Shown: positions 41,038 through 52,718, counted from the first letter of the stretch. The stretch: DNA of 62,734 bases from Legionella sp. (GCA_031291095.1 JARLJR010000055.1:1-62734); one strand, 5' to 3'. A program made the numbers and translations. The notes: generated by a model not told the origin, from the letters alone.

Positions 41038-42480
41038 ATGATCGCATTATTTGAAAATATTCATGTCGCGCTACCAGAGATGGTTATATTAGCCACAGCG
41101 GGCCTTGCATTGCTTGCTGACTTATTTTTACGGCATAAAATTCGCTCTGTAGCTTTTATTATTTCCTGCATTGGGTTAATTCTCGCTGCAGGAGTTAGTT
41201 TCCTTTATATAGGTGCAAATAAAGTAATTACCTTAAATGGGATGTTTATCAGTGATGATGTCGCTCATTTAATGAAGTTCTTTATTTACCTCACGGTTTT
41301 ATTGAGCTTTATTTATTCGCGTAACTATATTGATGAACGGCAAATGCCCTCAGGCGATTATTATGTTCTAGGGTTATTTTCAACTTTAGGAATGATGATC
41401 TTAGTCTCAGCTCATTCACTTTTATCGATTTACCTTGGTTTAGAGTTAATGTCACTGCCACTTTATGCAATGACTGCGATCCGCCGCACCGATAGCGATG
41501 CCTCTGAGGCTGCAATGAAGTATTTTGTCATGGGAGCAATTGCATCAGCTATGTTGCTCTATGGTATTTCGCTAATTTATGGAGCGACTGGTAAACTGGA
41601 TTTATTAGAGGTAGCAAATGAGATCGCTGCAAACTGGCAGCACCAAGAGGCCTTATTAGCCTTTGCTCTGGTTTTCATTTTAGCTGGTGTTTGTTTTAAA
41701 CTCGCAGCAGTTCCTTTCCACATGTGGGCTCCAGATGTTTATCAAGGCGCACCAACTTCAGTAACCTTATTTATTAGTGCCGCACCCAAGGTTGCTGCTT
41801 TAGGAATGGCATTCCGGTTTTTAACGATTAGCTTTGTGGATATTACTGCACAATGGCAACAAATCCTGTTGGTGGTTGCATTACTCTCTACGGGGTTAGG
41901 AAATCTATTTGCTGTGGTACAAACAAGTTTAAAACGTCTGCTGTCTTATTCCGCAATATCACACATCGGTTACGCCTTGTTTGGTATTTTAGCGGCTAGT
42001 GCCGCAGGCTATTCTGCAGCACTTTATTATATTTTAGTTTACTCAATTACCTCTGCTGCAGCATTTGGCTTAATTGTTTTAATGTCAAGTAATGGGATGG
42101 AAATTGATAATGTTGAGGATCTAAAAGGCTTAAATAAAAGAAATCCCTGGTTAGCCTTTATGATGTTAATCACCATGTTCTCAATGGCAGGTGTGCCACC
42201 AACGGTTGGTTTCATCACCAAGCTACTGGTATTGAAAGCTTTAGTTGATGTGCATATGACTTGGGTTGCGATTCTGGGTTTAATCTTTGCTGTGGTAGGC
42301 GCATACTATTATATTCGTATCGTGAAGCTGATGTATTTTGATAAGCCTTTACATGCTGAACCACTAATTATTAATAAAGGAAATGCTACAGTATTGTCTG
42401 TGAATTGTTTGTCTTTACTGTATTTGGGTATTTTCCCTGGGGCGTTAATTGTTAGCTGTATTAATGCATTTGTTAATTAA
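41038..42480 (+). CDS. nuoN: NADH-quinone oxidoreductase subunit N
   Basis: The 480-residue subunit closes the nuo operon. It shows [17 protein letters not shown] with the conserved Glu and [21 protein letters not shown]. It is followed by a promoter and the initiator tRNA rather than by a clear terminator. Confidence 0.97.
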   Translation: MIALFENIHVALPEMVILATAGLALLADLFLRHKIRSVAFIISCIGLILAAGVSFLYIGANKVITLNGMFISDDVAHLMKFFIYLTVLLSFIYSRNYIDERQMPSGDYYVLGLFSTLGMMILVSAHSLLSIYLGLELMSLPLYAMTAIRRTDSDASEAAMKYFVMGAIASAMLLYGISLIYGATGKLDLLEVANEIAANWQHQEALLAFALVFILAGVCFKLAAVPFHMWAPDVYQGAPTSVTLFISAAPKVAALGMAFRFLTISFVDITAQWQQILLVVALLSTGLGNLFAVVQTSLKRLLSYSAISHIGYALFGILAASAAGYSAALYYILVYSITSAAAFGLIVLMSSNGMEIDNVEDLKGLNKRNPWLAFMMLITMFSMAGVPPTVGFITKLLVLKALVDVHMTWVAILGLIFAVVGAYYYIRIVKLMYFDKPLHAEPLIINKGNATVLSVNCLSLLYLGIFPGALIVSCINAFVN

Positions 42481-42503
42481 TTCACAAACTTTATTAAAAG
42501 TAC

Positions 42504-42532
42504 TTGCTAAGAGAGCAAATTATCGGTATACT
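42504..42532 (+). promoter_or_regulatory. Promoter of the initiator tRNA
   Basis: TTGCTA (42504-42509) and TATACT (42527-42532) are spaced by exactly 17 bases. The start point would fall near 42539, about 7 bases before the mature 5' end of the tRNA. This would uncouple tRNA expression from the nuo operon. Confidence 0.75.
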
Positions 42533-42545
42533 TCTTTTCAGTTGA

Positions 42546-42622
<77 letters not shown>

Positions 42623-42630
42623 CTTTTTGG

Positions 42631-42652
42631 AACCCCATTTATGGGGTTTTTT
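42631..42652 (+). terminator. Intrinsic terminator after tRNA-fMet
   Basis: AACCCCA (42631-42637) and TGGGGTT (42642-42648) form a perfect stem with a 4-base loop, followed by T residues. It should end most tRNA transcripts. Confidence 0.88.
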
Positions 42653-42775
42653 ATTACCCTAGAAAAAGCTTTAAAGTCCTCTGTAGCAGTAACTTGCAAT
42701 CAGTGCAACTGCTTTTCTTAGGGATATGTTTAATTCGGGCTACTGTGCGAATCCAGGTTAATAATTAACAGACTT

Positions 42776-42798
42776 GGGCGTATGCGCCCTTTTTTTTT
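42776..42798 (+). terminator. Intrinsic terminator directly before rimP
   Basis: GGGCG (42776-42780) and CGCCC (42785-42789) form a short GC-rich stem with loop TATG, followed by nine T residues. It ends 13 bases before the rimP ATG. The rimP-nusA-infB transcript must therefore be attenuated here, start between here and upstream with read-through, or begin after the T-run as a nearly leaderless message. Confidence 0.75.
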
Positions 42799-42811
42799 GT
42801 TTGTTAATATT

Positions 42812-43255
42812 ATGATTCAAGACGAACTCGAACAACTACTAGCTCCTACTGTAAATGATATGGGTTATGAACTGTGGGGATGTGAATACCTTTCTCAGGG
42901 TAAGCATTCCTTATTACGCATTTACATAGATAAAGCAGAAGGGATTGGAATCGAAGACTGCCAAGATATAAGTCACCAAGTGAGTGCCTTGCTCGATGTA
43001 GAAGATCCTATTCCCGGTAACTATAGCTTAGAAGTATCATCACCCGGCATACCTAGACCTTTGTTTAAAGGTTGGCAGTATCAACGATATATAGGACAGC
43101 CTGTCCAGGTGAAAACATTTAAACCAGTTAGTAAAAAGCGCAAATTGCTAGGTACAATCATTTCAGTGTCTGACAATTCAGTCGTACTGAATATCGATGG
43201 CGAAGAGCATGAGTTACTTTTTTCAAATATTGTAAAGGCATATTTGACAGTATAG
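42812..43255 (+). CDS. rimP: Ribosome maturation factor RimP
   Basis: The ATG at 42812 ([12 protein letters not shown]) is chosen; the upstream in-frame ATG at 42782 lies inside the terminator hairpin. The 147-residue protein shows the RimP motif [23 protein letters not shown] and SPGIPRPLF. It assists 30S subunit assembly. No Shine-Dalgarno sequence is visible upstream of the ATG, which is unusual in this cluster. nusA follows after 11 bases. Confidence 0.94.
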   Translation: MIQDELEQLLAPTVNDMGYELWGCEYLSQGKHSLLRIYIDKAEGIGIEDCQDISHQVSALLDVEDPIPGNYSLEVSSPGIPRPLFKGWQYQRYIGQPVQVKTFKPVSKKRKLLGTIISVSDNSVVLNIDGEEHELLFSNIVKAYLTV

Positions 43256-43266
43256 AGAGGCGAACA

Positions 43267-44745
43267 ATGAGCAAAGAATTGTTATTAGTTGCTGAGGCGT
43301 TATCAAACGAAAGAGGCGTAAGTAAAGACGTTATCATCCTTGCCATTCAGGCCGCATTGGAGTCTGCTACTCGAAAAATCTTTGGATTAGATATAGGCGT
43401 TAGAATTAAGCTAGATCCTCGTACTGGTGAATATGAAACTTTTAGATACTGGGATGTAGTAGAACCTGAAGACTTAGAATTCCCTGAACATCAGTTAACC
43501 TTAGAAGACGCACAAACACGTAATCCAGAGGTTACTGTTGGTGGGCGAATCGAAGAAGTTATTCCATCGATTGAATTTGGGCGGATTGAAGCACAAGCAG
43601 CTCGCCAAGTCATTATGCAAAAAGTTAGAGAAGCTGAGCGTGATTTAGTCATTGACCAGTTTAAAAGCAAATTAGGTCAATTGATTTATGGCACCGTTAA
43701 AAAAGTAACTCGCGATAATATAATTATCGATTTAGGTGGTAAAGCAGAAGCCTTCTTGCCTCGTTCTGAAATGTTACCTCATGAAATGTTTCGTCCTAAC
43801 GATAGAGTACGTGCTTATTTATATGAAATTACTCCACAAGCACGAGGCCCACAGCTGTACGTTAGCCGTGCTCGTAATGAAATGCTAATCGAATTATTCC
43901 GCATCGAAGTCCCAGAAATTGGCGAAAATGTGATTGAAGTTAAGGCCGCAGCTCGTGATATAGGAAATAGAGCAAAAATCGCTGTTAAGACAAATGACGG
44001 TCGTATTGATCCTATTGGTGCATGCGTTGGCATGCGTGGTGCGCGAGTACAAGCAGTTTCCAGTGAGCTAGGTGGTGAGCGTGTTGATATTATTCTTTGG
44101 GATGATAATCCTGCTCAATTAGTGATTAATGCCATGGCTCCTGCGGATATCTCTTCAATTGTTGTTGATGAAGATACCCACACTATGGACTTGGCAGTAG
44201 AGAAAGATCAATTATCGCAAGCCATTGGTCGAAATGGCCAAAACGTACGTTTGGCCAGTCAATTAACTGGCTGGACTTTAAACGTGATGACTACTGACGA
44301 ATTCGAAAATAAGAATTTGGAAGAGTCTGGCAAGATTGTAAAATTATTTACTTCCGCGCTGGAAATAGATGAAGAAATTGCTACATTACTAGTAGCACAT
44401 GGTTTCTCATCTCTTGAAGAGGTTGCTTATGTACCTAAAGAAGAGCTCTTGGCGATTGATGCGTTCGACGAGGAAATCGTTGAAGAGCTAAGAAATAGAG
44501 CAAATGATAATTTGCTGACTATGGCGCTTTCTTCTGGTAAGGGTTTGGCGGGTACTCCAGATGAGTCTTTATTAAATATGGAAGGTATGTCTGAAGAGCT
44601 TGCTAACAAATTAGCAGAGAGAGGAATTACTTCTATGGAAGATTTGGCGGAACAATCTGTAGATGAATTATTAGAAATTGAAGGGATGACGGAAGAAAAA
44701 GCTGGCGCTTTAATTATGAAAGCCAGAGAACCATGGTTTTTATAA
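43267..44745 (+). CDS. nusA: Transcription termination/antitermination factor NusA
   Basis: The 492-residue protein has the N-terminal polymerase-binding domain, an S1 domain (about 135-200), two KH domains ([14 protein letters not shown] and [12 protein letters not shown]) and two acidic C-terminal repeats with helix-hairpin-helix character (about 360-490). It modulates pausing, termination and rRNA antitermination. GAGAGGCG precedes the ATG. Three hairpins lie between it and infB. Confidence 0.97.
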   Translation: MSKELLLVAEALSNERGVSKDVIILAIQAALESATRKIFGLDIGVRIKLDPRTGEYETFRYWDVVEPEDLEFPEHQLTLEDAQTRNPEVTVGGRIEEVIPSIEFGRIEAQAARQVIMQKVREAERDLVIDQFKSKLGQLIYGTVKKVTRDNIIIDLGGKAEAFLPRSEMLPHEMFRPNDRVRAYLYEITPQARGPQLYVSRARNEMLIELFRIEVPEIGENVIEVKAAARDIGNRAKIAVKTNDGRIDPIGACVGMRGARVQAVSSELGGERVDIILWDDNPAQLVINAMAPADISSIVVDEDTHTMDLAVEKDQLSQAIGRNGQNVRLASQLTGWTLNVMTTDEFENKNLEESGKIVKLFTSALEIDEEIATLLVAHGFSSLEEVAYVPKEELLAIDAFDEEIVEELRNRANDNLLTMALSSGKGLAGTPDESLLNMEGMSEELANKLAERGITSMEDLAEQSVDELLEIEGMTEEKAGALIMKAREPWFL

Positions 44746-44806
44746 AACCATTTATACCCAAGTATCTTGGGTATAAACCTATGCTTTGGACCATTTGGCA
44801 AAGCAT
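44733..44806. repeat. Three tandem hairpins in the nusA-infB gap
   Basis: ATGGTTTT/AAAACCAT (44733-44751, across the nusA stop), TTTATACCCAAG/CTTGGGTATAAA (44751-44777, perfect 12-bp stem) and ATGCTTTG/CAAAGCAT (44781-44806) follow each other directly. None has a T-run, so they look like processing or attenuating structures rather than simple terminators. Confidence 0.7.
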
Positions 44807-44886
44807 TAATAAACTAACGTGTTTCAGAACGCAGTTATGTTCATTCTTAATGAATACATCATAGGCTGCTGAAAGGGGATTAAAAT

Positions 44887-47469
44887 ATGGCGGATGTGAC
44901 GGTTAAACAATTAGCTCAAGTCGTTGGTATTCCGGTTGAACGCTTATTGAACCAGTTACAGGAAGCAGGATTATCTTTTACTGATGATCAACAGACTGTG
45001 AATGAGGAACAAAAGCGTATCTTACTTAATCATTTAAAGAGTAGCTCCGTGCGTGATACGAATGTTGCGCCAGAGCGTATTACTTTAAGGCGTAAAAGCA
45101 CGTCTCAAGTTACTGTTGGCCACGATACTCATAGTGGTAAAACAGTTCATGTTGAAGTTCGCAAGAAAAAGGTTTTTGTTAAACGAAGCACTCTTGTTGA
45201 GCAACCAGATACTGAAGAGCCAATTGAAATAGCTAGCACTGATGAATCAGTCTCTAGCGAAGCAATTACAGAGACTCCTATTGTTGAATCGATACCTGAA
45301 GTTGTACACACTGAACTAGAAGCTCAAGAAAAAAGCCAGGCCGAGGCTGATGTTGCTGTGGAAGCACCTCAAGCTGAAGAACTTACTGAAGTGCCTGCAG
45401 CTGTATTAGATGCTCCTACTGAACTGGAAAAAATTGCAGAAGTTGTGATAAAAGAAGAAATCAAAGGCGATAAGTCTATTAAAAAGAAACATCCTGAACC
45501 AACAAGTACGGATACCGAAACATCTGATTACAAGAAAGCTAAGAAGAAACCTAAATATCAATCTGCTTACGAGCGTGTTAGCGATGATGAAGAAGATGCA
45601 CATCGACGCGGTGGGCGTAGTAAATTTAAAAAACGTAAAGGTTCTGAAAAATCAGATAAATACCGTGAGGCAGAAGAAACCTTAACCCATGGTTTTGCTT
45701 TACCAACAGCACCAGTAGTACGTGAAGTATTAATTCCAGAGACCATTACTGTTGCCGAACTGGCAAAACGTATGTCAGTGAAAGCTGCTGAAGTGATTAA
45801 AATCATGATGACTTTAGGGGCTATGGCAACCATCAACCAAGTTATTGACCAAGAAACGGCAGTAATCGTGGTAGAAGAAATGGGGCATAAAGCTCGTGTA
45901 ATTAATGAAGATGCGATTGAAGTTGGCCTGGGTGAAGCAATCACTAAAGGTAGCAATACTGAAGCCCGTGCCCCAGTAGTAACTATTATGGGTCACGTTG
46001 ACCATGGTAAAACGTCGCTACTTGACTACATTCGTCGAACCAAAGTTGCTTCTGGCGAAGCCGGCGGTATCACTCAGCACATTGGTGCATATCACGTAAG
46101 CACACCGAAAGGAGATATTACTTTCTTGGATACCCCAGGTCACGCTGCATTTACTGCGATGCGTGCGCGTGGAGCTCAAGTCACTGATATTGTTATTCTG
46201 ATTGTTGCAGCGGATGACGGCGTTAAGCCACAAACTATTGAGGCAATCCAACATGCTAAGGCCGCTAAAGTGCCTATTATTGTTGCGGTTAATAAAATCG
46301 ATAAACCAGGTGCCGATCCGGATCGTGTTATGAACGAATTATCTGTTCATGACGTAATTCCTGAGGCATGGGGTGGCGATACCATGTTTATGAATATCTC
46401 TGCTAAAGCAGGTACTGGTATTGACGCGTTACTTGATGCAATTCTATTGCAATCAGAAGTTTTAGAGTTAACTGCTTTAACTGATGGCGCAGCTAAAGGT
46501 GTGGTCATTGAGTCCCGTTTAGATAAGGGACGTGGCCCAGTTGCTACGGTATTAGTACAAAGCGGAACGTTACACAAGGGTGATATTATTCTTGCGGGCT
46601 TCCAATACGGTCGTGTACGTGCATTAGTTGGTGATAATGGCGATATGGTTAATAGTGCTGGTCCTTCAATTCCTGTTGAAGTATTGGGTCTCTCCGCGAT
46701 TCCTCATGCAGGGGATGAGGCTGTAGTGGTCCCAGATGAGAAGAAAGCACGTGAAGTGGCTTTATTCCGTCAAGGTAAATTCCGTGATGTGAAACTTGCA
46801 CGACGTCAAAAGTCTACTCTAGAAGGCATCATGGAAAACATGACTGCTGCTGAGTCTAAAGTATTAAATATTGTACTTAAGGCTGACGTACAAGGTTCTG
46901 TGGAAGCTATTTCTGATGCCTTGGTTAAATTATCGAATGATGAAGTTAAAGTAGTTGTTATTTCTAATGGCGTAGGTGGTATTACAGAATCGGATGTGCA
47001 TTTGGCAATTGCATCAAGTGCCTTATTGATTGGCTTTAACGTCCGTGCTGATGCAACTGCGAAGCGTTTAGCGGAACAAGAATCACTAACTCTTCATTAT
47101 TACAGTGTTATTTACGATATTGTGGACCAAATTAAAGGCGCGTTAACCGGAATGTTAGCCCCACAATTCAAAGAAGAGATTATTGGTACTGCCGAAGTGC
47201 GTGATGTGTTCAAGTCACCTAAAATCGGTGCTATTGCCGGTTGTATGGTAGTTGAAGGCGTTATTAAGCGTAATAACCCAATCCGTGTACTTCGCTCCAA
47301 CGTAGTGATTTATGAAGGAACTTTAGAGTCATTAAGACGTTTTAAAGATGATGTATTAGAAGTTCGTCAAGGTTTTGAGTGTGGTATTGGTGTTAAGAAC
47401 TACAATGACGTGAAACCTGGCGACCTTATTGAAGTATATGAAACTGTTGAAATTAAGCGTGATTTATAA
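44887..47469 (+). CDS. infB: Translation initiation factor IF-2
   Basis: This 860-residue GTPase delivers initiator tRNA to the ribosome. The N-terminal third is an IF2-N domain followed by a charged, low-complexity linker (about 55-265). The G domain has GHVDHGKTS at about 366, DTPGHAAF and NKID, and C-terminal domains complete the factor. AAAGGGG precedes the ATG. It follows nusA after a long structured gap and precedes rbfA by 2 bases. Confidence 0.97.
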   Translation: MADVTVKQLAQVVGIPVERLLNQLQEAGLSFTDDQQTVNEEQKRILLNHLKSSSVRDTNVAPERITLRRKSTSQVTVGHDTHSGKTVHVEVRKKKVFVKRSTLVEQPDTEEPIEIASTDESVSSEAITETPIVESIPEVVHTELEAQEKSQAEADVAVEAPQAEELTEVPAAVLDAPTELEKIAEVVIKEEIKGDKSIKKKHPEPTSTDTETSDYKKAKKKPKYQSAYERVSDDEEDAHRRGGRSKFKKRKGSEKSDKYREAEETLTHGFALPTAPVVREVLIPETITVAELAKRMSVKAAEVIKIMMTLGAMATINQVIDQETAVIVVEEMGHKARVINEDAIEVGLGEAITKGSNTEARAPVVTIMGHVDHGKTSLLDYIRRTKVASGEAGGITQHIGAYHVSTPKGDITFLDTPGHAAFTAMRARGAQVTDIVILIVAADDGVKPQTIEAIQHAKAAKVPIIVAVNKIDKPGADPDRVMNELSVHDVIPEAWGGDTMFMNISAKAGTGIDALLDAILLQSEVLELTALTDGAAKGVVIESRLDKGRGPVATVLVQSGTLHKGDIILAGFQYGRVRALVGDNGDMVNSAGPSIPVEVLGLSAIPHAGDEAVVVPDEKKAREVALFRQGKFRDVKLARRQKSTLEGIMENMTAAESKVLNIVLKADVQGSVEAISDALVKLSNDEVKVVVISNGVGGITESDVHLAIASSALLIGFNVRADATAKRLAEQESLTLHYYSVIYDIVDQIKGALTGMLAPQFKEEIIGTAEVRDVFKSPKIGAIAGCMVVEGVIKRNNPIRVLRSNVVIYEGTLESLRRFKDDVLEVRQGFECGIGVKNYNDVKPGDLIEVYETVEIKRDL

Positions 47470-47471
47470 TT

Positions 47472-47843
47472 ATGGGTCAAAATTTTAAACGTACAGATCG
47501 GGTTGCTGAAATGATTCAGCGAAAATTAGCTCAGATCATTCCTTTAGAGGTAAAAGATCCACGCTTAAATGGTATCGTGACTATTTCTGCAGTAAAGGTT
47601 GCTGCAGATTTGGCGCACGCTAAAGTTTATTTCACGGTGTTGAATAATGATAAAAAGCTTGTTGAAAGCATACTCAATGCAGCGGCAAGTTATCTCCGTA
47701 GTGCTTTGGCGCGTAGTATTACCTTACGCACGGTACCCCAGTTACATTTTATTTATGATGAATCAATAGAATATGGACAGCGCCTAAGCCGTCTAATTGA
47801 TGAAGCAAACTCTCCTTCCACTGATGATGATGAAGAAAACTGA
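47472..47843 (+). CDS. rbfA: 30S ribosome-binding factor RbfA
   Basis: The 123-residue KH-like protein has the family core [24 protein letters not shown] and assists 16S rRNA 5'-end maturation and cold adaptation. Its ATG lies 2 bases after the infB stop and its 3' end overlaps truB. The tail is acidic (DDDEEN). Confidence 0.96.
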   Translation: MGQNFKRTDRVAEMIQRKLAQIIPLEVKDPRLNGIVTISAVKVAADLAHAKVYFTVLNNDKKLVESILNAAASYLRSALARSITLRTVPQLHFIYDESIEYGQRLSRLIDEANSPSTDDDEEN

Positions 47844-48735
47844 GTTGACTCCGGTAATCAATGGAATTTTATTACTTAATAAATCAGGAGGAATGTCTTC
47901 CAATAAGGCTTTGCAAAAGGCTAAACATTTATTGGGAGCCAAAAAAGCGGGGCATACCGGTAGCTTAGATCCTTTGGCAACTGGTATGTTACCATTATGC
48001 TTCGGTGAGGCGACAAAGGTTTGTCAATTTCTGCTTGACGCAGATAAATGTTATGAAACAACTGCGATGCTCGGAATTAAAACCGATACGTCTGATTCGA
48101 CTGGGCGTGTTATTGCGTATACCGATATGTGTAGTGTGTCGCAAGCCCAGCTTACGACCGTATTAGCACGATATATAGGGCATATAAAACAGACTCCCTC
48201 CATGTATTCTGCCTTAAAACATCAGGGCAGACCTTTATATCGTTTAGCGCGAGAGGGGATAGAAGTTGAACGTAAGCAGCGTACTATTTTTATCAGTCAT
48301 TTGCAATTGGATGCTTTTGATGGCGCACAGTTTTCCTTGACTGTTAACTGCAGTAAGGGGACCTATATTCGTAATTTAGTTGAGGATATAGGTGATGCAT
48401 TAGGGGTTGGTGCACATGTAACACGTTTGCATCGCCTTTATACATCTGGTCTCGATGAGATGCCAATGTATACTTTAGAGGAATTGGAGCAGATGTCCAT
48501 GGACGAGCGAAAAGCTTGTCTTATTCCTCTAGATAGAGCGGTAGATTATTTAAAGCAAGTAACGCTTTCAGAAAATGAAATTCTAGCCATCCGACAAGGT
48601 CGGGTAGTAAGTAAGCAATTAGATGTAAATGGTGTAAATTGTGTTCGTCTTTATGATGAGCAATCACAATTTATTGGTTTAGGCGAGTTCAATGCTGAAG
48701 GTGAGTTGAGAGCGAAAAGGTTGTTGTCTTTTTAG
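47824..48735 (+). CDS. truB: tRNA pseudouridine-55 synthase TruB
   Basis: The enzyme makes pseudouridine 55 in the T loop of tRNAs. The catalytic Asp lies in [14 protein letters not shown], and a C-terminal PUA-like region follows. Three consecutive ATGs (47824, 47827, 47830) are possible starts within the rbfA tail; I list the first, giving 303 residues. No clear Shine-Dalgarno is seen, consistent with coupling to rbfA. Confidence 0.95.
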   Translation: MMMKKTELTPVINGILLLNKSGGMSSNKALQKAKHLLGAKKAGHTGSLDPLATGMLPLCFGEATKVCQFLLDADKCYETTAMLGIKTDTSDSTGRVIAYTDMCSVSQAQLTTVLARYIGHIKQTPSMYSALKHQGRPLYRLAREGIEVERKQRTIFISHLQLDAFDGAQFSLTVNCSKGTYIRNLVEDIGDALGVGAHVTRLHRLYTSGLDEMPMYTLEELEQMSMDERKACLIPLDRAVDYLKQVTLSENEILAIRQGRVVSKQLDVNGVNCVRLYDEQSQFIGLGEFNAEGELRAKRLLSF

Positions 48736-48795
48736 ATTGATTGTAAAAATTCATGCCTAATCATGGTTTTTTTTGCACAAAATAATTTACAACAC

Positions 48796-48824
48796 TTGTT
48801 TCGTTTAGTATGCCTTGGTAGAAT
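48796..48824 (+). promoter_or_regulatory. Candidate promoter for rpsO
   Basis: TTGTTT (48796-48801) and TAGAAT (48819-48824) are separated by 17 bases, about 43 bases before the rpsO ATG. An own promoter at this place is known in E. coli. Confidence 0.55.
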
Positions 48825-48866
48825 GTTCGCCTTTAAAAGAATATTTAGTGGTCCCAGGAGTGTATA

Positions 48867-49142
48867 ATGTCGCTAAACAGCGCGGATAAAGCAGCAATCG
48901 TTAATGAATTCAAGCGTGCCGATAAAGATACAGGTTCGCCAGAAGTTCAAGTTTCTTTAATTACAAGTCGTATCAAGTATTTGACTGAACACTTTAAAGA
49001 ACATAAGAAAGATTTTCATTCTCGTCGTGGATTACAAGCATTAGTAAACAAACGTCGTAAGCTATTGAAGTATCTGAAAAGTAATGATCAAGGTCGTTAC
49101 CAAACACTGATTCAAAAATTAGAGTTAAGAGATTCTTATTGA
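48867..49142 (+). CDS. rpsO: 30S ribosomal protein S15
   Basis: The 91-residue protein has the S15 signature [34 protein letters not shown] and binds the central domain of 16S rRNA. CAGGAG precedes the ATG. It is followed by a perfect intrinsic terminator before pnp, the arrangement found in E. coli. Confidence 0.98.
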   Translation: MSLNSADKAAIVNEFKRADKDTGSPEVQVSLITSRIKYLTEHFKEHKKDFHSRRGLQALVNKRRKLLKYLKSNDQGRYQTLIQKLELRDSY

Positions 49143-49197
49143 TTATTGAATCGAAGCACCTTACTAGAGGTGTATTTAACCAGAACAGTTAGTAATT

Positions 49198-49227
49198 AAA
49201 GGCGCACATTTATGCGCCTTTTTTTCG
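49198..49227 (+). terminator. Intrinsic terminator between rpsO and pnp
   Basis: AAAGGCGCA (49198-49206) and TGCGCCTTT (49213-49221) form a perfect 9-bp stem with a 6-base loop, followed by a T-run to 49225. It ends about 28 bases before the pnp start, so pnp needs read-through or its own promoter close by. Confidence 0.9.
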
Positions 49228-49253
49228 TTATAAACATTAAAGAGGAATATTCC

Positions 49254-51443
49254 GTGGCTAAAATTAGAAAAGAGATGGCGCTTGGTGACCATACCCTAGT
49301 TCTTGAAACCGGTGAAATTGCACGACAAGCTGATGGTGCTGTATTAGTTAGTATGAATGGTACTCAAGTTTTAGTTACCGCGGTTGGTAAAAAAGAGGGC
49401 GGTGAAAAAAATAGTTTTTTCCCTCTTACAGTAAATTATCAAGAGAAATTTTATGCTGTAGGGAAAATTCCTGGAGGCTTTAATAAGCGCGAAGGCAGAC
49501 CAAGTGACAATGAAACCTTAATTTCTCGTCTGATTGATAGACCAATTCGTCCTCTATTCCCAGATGCGTTTACCAATGAAGTACAAATAATCGCTACCGT
49601 TCTTTCTTTAAATCCAGAAGTATCTTCCGATATTCTTGCAATGATTGGCGCTTCAGCGGCGTTGTCTATTTCAGGTGTGCCTTTTAATGGTCCCATTGGT
49701 GCTGCACGTGTTGGTTATAAAGATGGGGTTTACTTGTTAAATCCAAGCCGTAAAGCTTTAGAAGAATCTCAATTAGATTTAGTAGTTGCTGGAACTAAAG
49801 ATGCTATTTTAATGGTAGAGTCTGAAGCGAAAGAATTGAGTGAAGACATCATGCGTGGTGCGATTATGTTTGGCCATGAAATGATGAAAGGCGTGATTAA
49901 AGCGATTGAAGAGCTAGCTCAAGAAGCTGGCAAAGCACGTTGGGATTGGAGTGCTCCAGAAGTGGATGCTAATCTGCTGGCTCGCGTTACTGATATAGCG
50001 AAAAATGATGTTGAAGGCGCTTATCTGATTAAAGACAAGCAAGCTCGTTACGCACGCTTAGATGAGTTAAAAGAACAAACCATCAATGCCTTATTAGCTG
50101 AAAATGAAGAATTAAATGCTTCTGTTATCGGAAATATGCTTGGTGATTTAGAACGCGCAACAGTGCGTAATCGTATTCTTGATGGTGAGCCACGTATTGA
50201 TGGCCGCGATCAAAAGACTGTACGTCCTATCTCAATTCGCACAAAATTCTTGGATAGAACGCATGGTTCTGCTTTATTTACTCGCGGTGAAACACAGGCG
50301 ATTGTAGTGGCTACTTTAGGTAATGAGCGTGACGCGCAGATGCTTGATGGTATTAATGTCGAATCTAAAGATCGCTTTATGCTGCACTATAACTTCCCTC
50401 CTTATTCTGTTGGTGAAACAGGCATGGTTGGCAGTCCGAAGCGTCGTGAAATTGGCCATGGCCGTTTAGCAAAACGTGCTTTAATGGCTGTATTGCCTGC
50501 AGCAAGTGAATTCCCTTACGTTTTACGCGTAGTATCTGAAATTACTGAGTCTAACGGTTCAAGCTCTATGGCAACTGTTTGTGGAACCAGTTTAGCCTTG
50601 ATGGATGCCGGCGTTCCTTTAAAAGCTCCAGTTGCAGGTGTTGCGATGGGCTTAATTAAAGATGGCGATCGTTTTGCTGTATTAACCGATATCTTAGGTG
50701 ATGAAGATCACTTAGGTGACATGGATTTCAAAGTCGCTGGTACAGAACAAGGTATTACTGCATTACAAATGGATATCAAAATTACGGGTATCACCAATGA
50801 AATTATGGAACAAGCTCTTGAGCAGGCTTTGGCTGGACGTATCCATATTTTAGGGGTAATGAATAATGCTTTAGCAGAGCATCGCGATGAACTATCCCAA
50901 CATGCTCCACGAATCACGACCATGAAAGTTGCGGAAGATAAAATTCGCACCATTATTGGTAAAGGTGGCGCAACAATCAAAGGCTTAATTGAGAGCACAG
51001 GTGTTTCTATTGATATCGATGATACAGGTTTAGTACAATTATTCTCTCCTGACATGCTGGCTTTAGAAGAAGCTCAAAAGCAAATTAAAGCGTTAATTGC
51101 AGAGGTTGAAGTTGGGGAAACGTATCACGGTAAAGTGAGCAAGATCGTTGATTTTGGTGCCTTCATTAATCTGTTACCTGGAAAAGACGGCCTACTGCAT
51201 ATTTCACAGATTTGTGCTGATAGAGCACAAAAAGTTGAAGACGTTCTGCAAGAAGGTCAAGAAATCTCCGTATTTGTTGCTGGTATTGATAAGCAAGGTC
51301 GCGTTAAGTTGGAGTGGAAAGACAAGCCTCAAGCTCCTGAAGCCGCAGCTGCCGCTCCTGTTGCTGCAGCTGCCGCTCCTGTTGCTGCAGAAGAAAATGC
51401 TGAAGTAGCTAATCTTAGTACCGATGAGTCTGAAGAAGAATAA
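49254..51443 (+). CDS. pnp: Polyribonucleotide nucleotidyltransferase (PNPase)
   Basis: The GTG at 49254 ([13 protein letters not shown]) has AGAGGA 7 bases upstream; the ATG 42 bases earlier lies in the terminator. The product of about 729 residues has two RNase PH domains joined by a helical domain, then KH ([16 protein letters not shown]) and S1 ([24 protein letters not shown]) domains. It degrades RNA from the 3' end by phosphorolysis. The C-terminal tail contains a duplicated Ala/Pro unit followed by acidic residues. Confidence 0.97.
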   Translation: MAKIRKEMALGDHTLVLETGEIARQADGAVLVSMNGTQVLVTAVGKKEGGEKNSFFPLTVNYQEKFYAVGKIPGGFNKREGRPSDNETLISRLIDRPIRPLFPDAFTNEVQIIATVLSLNPEVSSDILAMIGASAALSISGVPFNGPIGAARVGYKDGVYLLNPSRKALEESQLDLVVAGTKDAILMVESEAKELSEDIMRGAIMFGHEMMKGVIKAIEELAQEAGKARWDWSAPEVDANLLARVTDIAKNDVEGAYLIKDKQARYARLDELKEQTINALLAENEELNASVIGNMLGDLERATVRNRILDGEPRIDGRDQKTVRPISIRTKFLDRTHGSALFTRGETQAIVVATLGNERDAQMLDGINVESKDRFMLHYNFPPYSVGETGMVGSPKRREIGHGRLAKRALMAVLPAASEFPYVLRVVSEITESNGSSSMATVCGTSLALMDAGVPLKAPVAGVAMGLIKDGDRFAVLTDILGDEDHLGDMDFKVAGTEQGITALQMDIKITGITNEIMEQALEQALAGRIHILGVMNNALAEHRDELSQHAPRITTMKVAEDKIRTIIGKGGATIKGLIESTGVSIDIDDTGLVQLFSPDMLALEEAQKQIKALIAEVEVGETYHGKVSKIVDFGAFINLLPGKDGLLHISQICADRAQKVEDVLQEGQEISVFVAGIDKQGRVKLEWKDKPQAPEAAAAAPVAAAAAPVAAEENAEVANLSTDESEEE
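51345..51386 (+). repeat. 21-bp tandem duplication in the pnp tail
   Basis: The 21 bases 51345-51365, beginning GCAGCTGCCGCTCC, are repeated exactly at 51366-51386, coding for two copies of AAAAPVA. The reading frame is kept, so the unit number could vary between strains without inactivating PNPase. Confidence 0.85.
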
Positions 51444-51472
51444 TCTTCTTCTTCTTTGCATCGAGCAATTAG

Positions 51473-51509
51473 AAACCCGTATTAACGAATTCGTAATACG
51501 GGTTTTTTT
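51473..51509 (+). terminator. Intrinsic terminator of the rpsO-pnp region
   Basis: AAACCCGTATTA (51473-51484) and TAATACGGGTTT (51494-51505) make a perfect 12-bp stem followed by TTTT. It lies 30 bases after the pnp stop. Confidence 0.93.
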
Positions 51510-51562
51510 ATGGCAAAAAAGAGATAAGCATTTTCATTGGGTGTGATATTTTTGAATTAAAT

Positions 51563-51661
51563 AAAAACAGTCGTCATTGTGATCGCAGCGAATCAACCCA
51601 GGCTGCATGTATATAACTCCTGGGTTGATTCGTCACCACGTTCTTCGCAATGACGAAATTT
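51563..51661. repeat. Dispersed palindromic element, copy B
   Basis: CGTCATTG at 51572-51579 and CAATGACG at 51648-51655 enclose inner arms GAATCAACCCAGG and CCTGGGTTGATTCGTCAC. The outer flanks (AATAAAAAC on the left, AAATTT on the right) match copy A. It fills the gap between pnp and folE. Confidence 0.8.
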
Positions 51662-51719
51662 GCCTACATCGTGAACATTTACAAAATGAGTACAGCAAGG
51701 GAGTCAAATACGTATGATT

Positions 51720-52268
51720 TTAATTCGTTTTATGAATTAGCTTTAAGAATTCAGCACGGCTAGAGGCACTAGTACGCATCTCACCGAGCATCACAGAGGT
51801 GCTCATCACCGAATTTTGCTTTTCAACTCCACGCATCATCATGCACAGATGTTTTGCTTCAACAACAACAGCAACCCCTCGTGCCCCAGTAATTGACTCA
51901 ATACAATGAGCAATTTCTGAAGTTAGGCGTTCTTGGATTTGCAGACGACGTGCAAAAAAATCAACGACGCGCGCAATTTTTGATAGACCAATTACTTTTC
52001 CATTTGGAATATAACCAACATGGCACTTTCCCAAAAATGGCAACAGATGATGCTCACACATCGAATACATCTCAACATCTTTAACAATAACCATTTCGCT
52101 CATTTCTGAGTCAAAAAGCGCACCATTAATTATCTCATCAAGATCTTCATGGTAACCTTTAGTTAAATAACGCATCGCATTTGCTGCACGTTCTGGGGTA
52201 TCTACCAATCCTTCGCGGGTTATATCCTCTCCTAGTTCCGTTAGCAGCTGTTCATAAAGTTCTTTCAT
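51720..52268 (-). CDS. folE: GTP cyclohydrolase I
   Basis: The ATG at 52268 ([12 protein letters not shown]) has AGGA at 9 bases and is chosen over a frame extension into hinT. The 182-residue enzyme makes dihydroneopterin triphosphate from GTP, the first step of folate synthesis. The zinc ligands are in MCEHH and LCMMMRGV, and the core [18 protein letters not shown] is intact. It lies 11 bases after hinT. Confidence 0.96.
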   Translation of the reverse strand: MKELYEQLLTELGEDITREGLVDTPERAANAMRYLTKGYHEDLDEIINGALFDSEMSEMVIVKDVEMYSMCEHHLLPFLGKCHVGYIPNGKVIGLSKIARVVDFFARRLQIQERLTSEIAHCIESITGARGVAVVVEAKHLCMMMRGVEKQNSVMSTSVMLGEMRTSASSRAEFLKLIHKTN

Positions 52269-52279
52269 AATAAAAATTC

Positions 52280-52621
52280 CTAACCTGGAGGCCACGTCAT
52301 GCAACGGCCACCTAGTAAATGTAAATGAATATGGAAAACAGTCTGACCGCCATGGGGATTAACATTAAAAACTAATCGATAACCTGAATCACTGAATCCC
52401 TCAGCTTGAGCAAGTTGTTTTGCTCTTAAAATCATTTTTCCCAATAGGGCCTGGTCTTCAGCAGTAGCATCATTAATTGTCGCAATATGCTGCTTTGGTA
52501 TAATTAACAAATGGGTTGGTGCTTGTGGGTGAAGATCACGAAAAGCCATCAGCTCATCATCTTCAAAAACTACTGTAGCAGGAATTGCACCTCCGGCAAT
52601 TTTGCAAAACAAGCAATCCAT
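52280..52621 (-). CDS. hinT: HIT family nucleotide hydrolase, HinT type
   Basis: The ATG at 52621 is preferred (AGGG at 6 bases) over a TTG two codons upstream. The protein of about 113 residues starts [14 protein letters not shown] and carries the histidine triad [10 protein letters not shown], with the active His. HinT enzymes cleave AMP-lysine and other nucleoside phosphoramidates. It probably forms an operon with folE and is divergent from ppa. Confidence 0.95.
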   Translation of the reverse strand: MDCLFCKIAGGAIPATVVFEDDELMAFRDLHPQAPTHLLIIPKQHIATINDATAEDQALLGKMILRAKQLAQAEGFSDSGYRLVFNVNPHGGQTVFHIHLHLLGGRCMTWPPG

Positions 52622-52689
52622 AAGCAACCCTAATAATTAATTAAAAAACGCTATTATACATTTCTCACGTATATTCTGACAGCTTCTCT

Positions 52690-52718
52690 TTGCCTTTTGA
52701 TGCGATTTTTCGCATAAT
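52690..52718 (+). promoter_or_regulatory. Candidate promoter for ppa
   Basis: TTGCCT (52690-52695) and CATAAT (52713-52718) are spaced by 17 bases. Transcription would start near 52725, giving a leader of about 88 bases before the ppa ATG. Confidence 0.55.
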
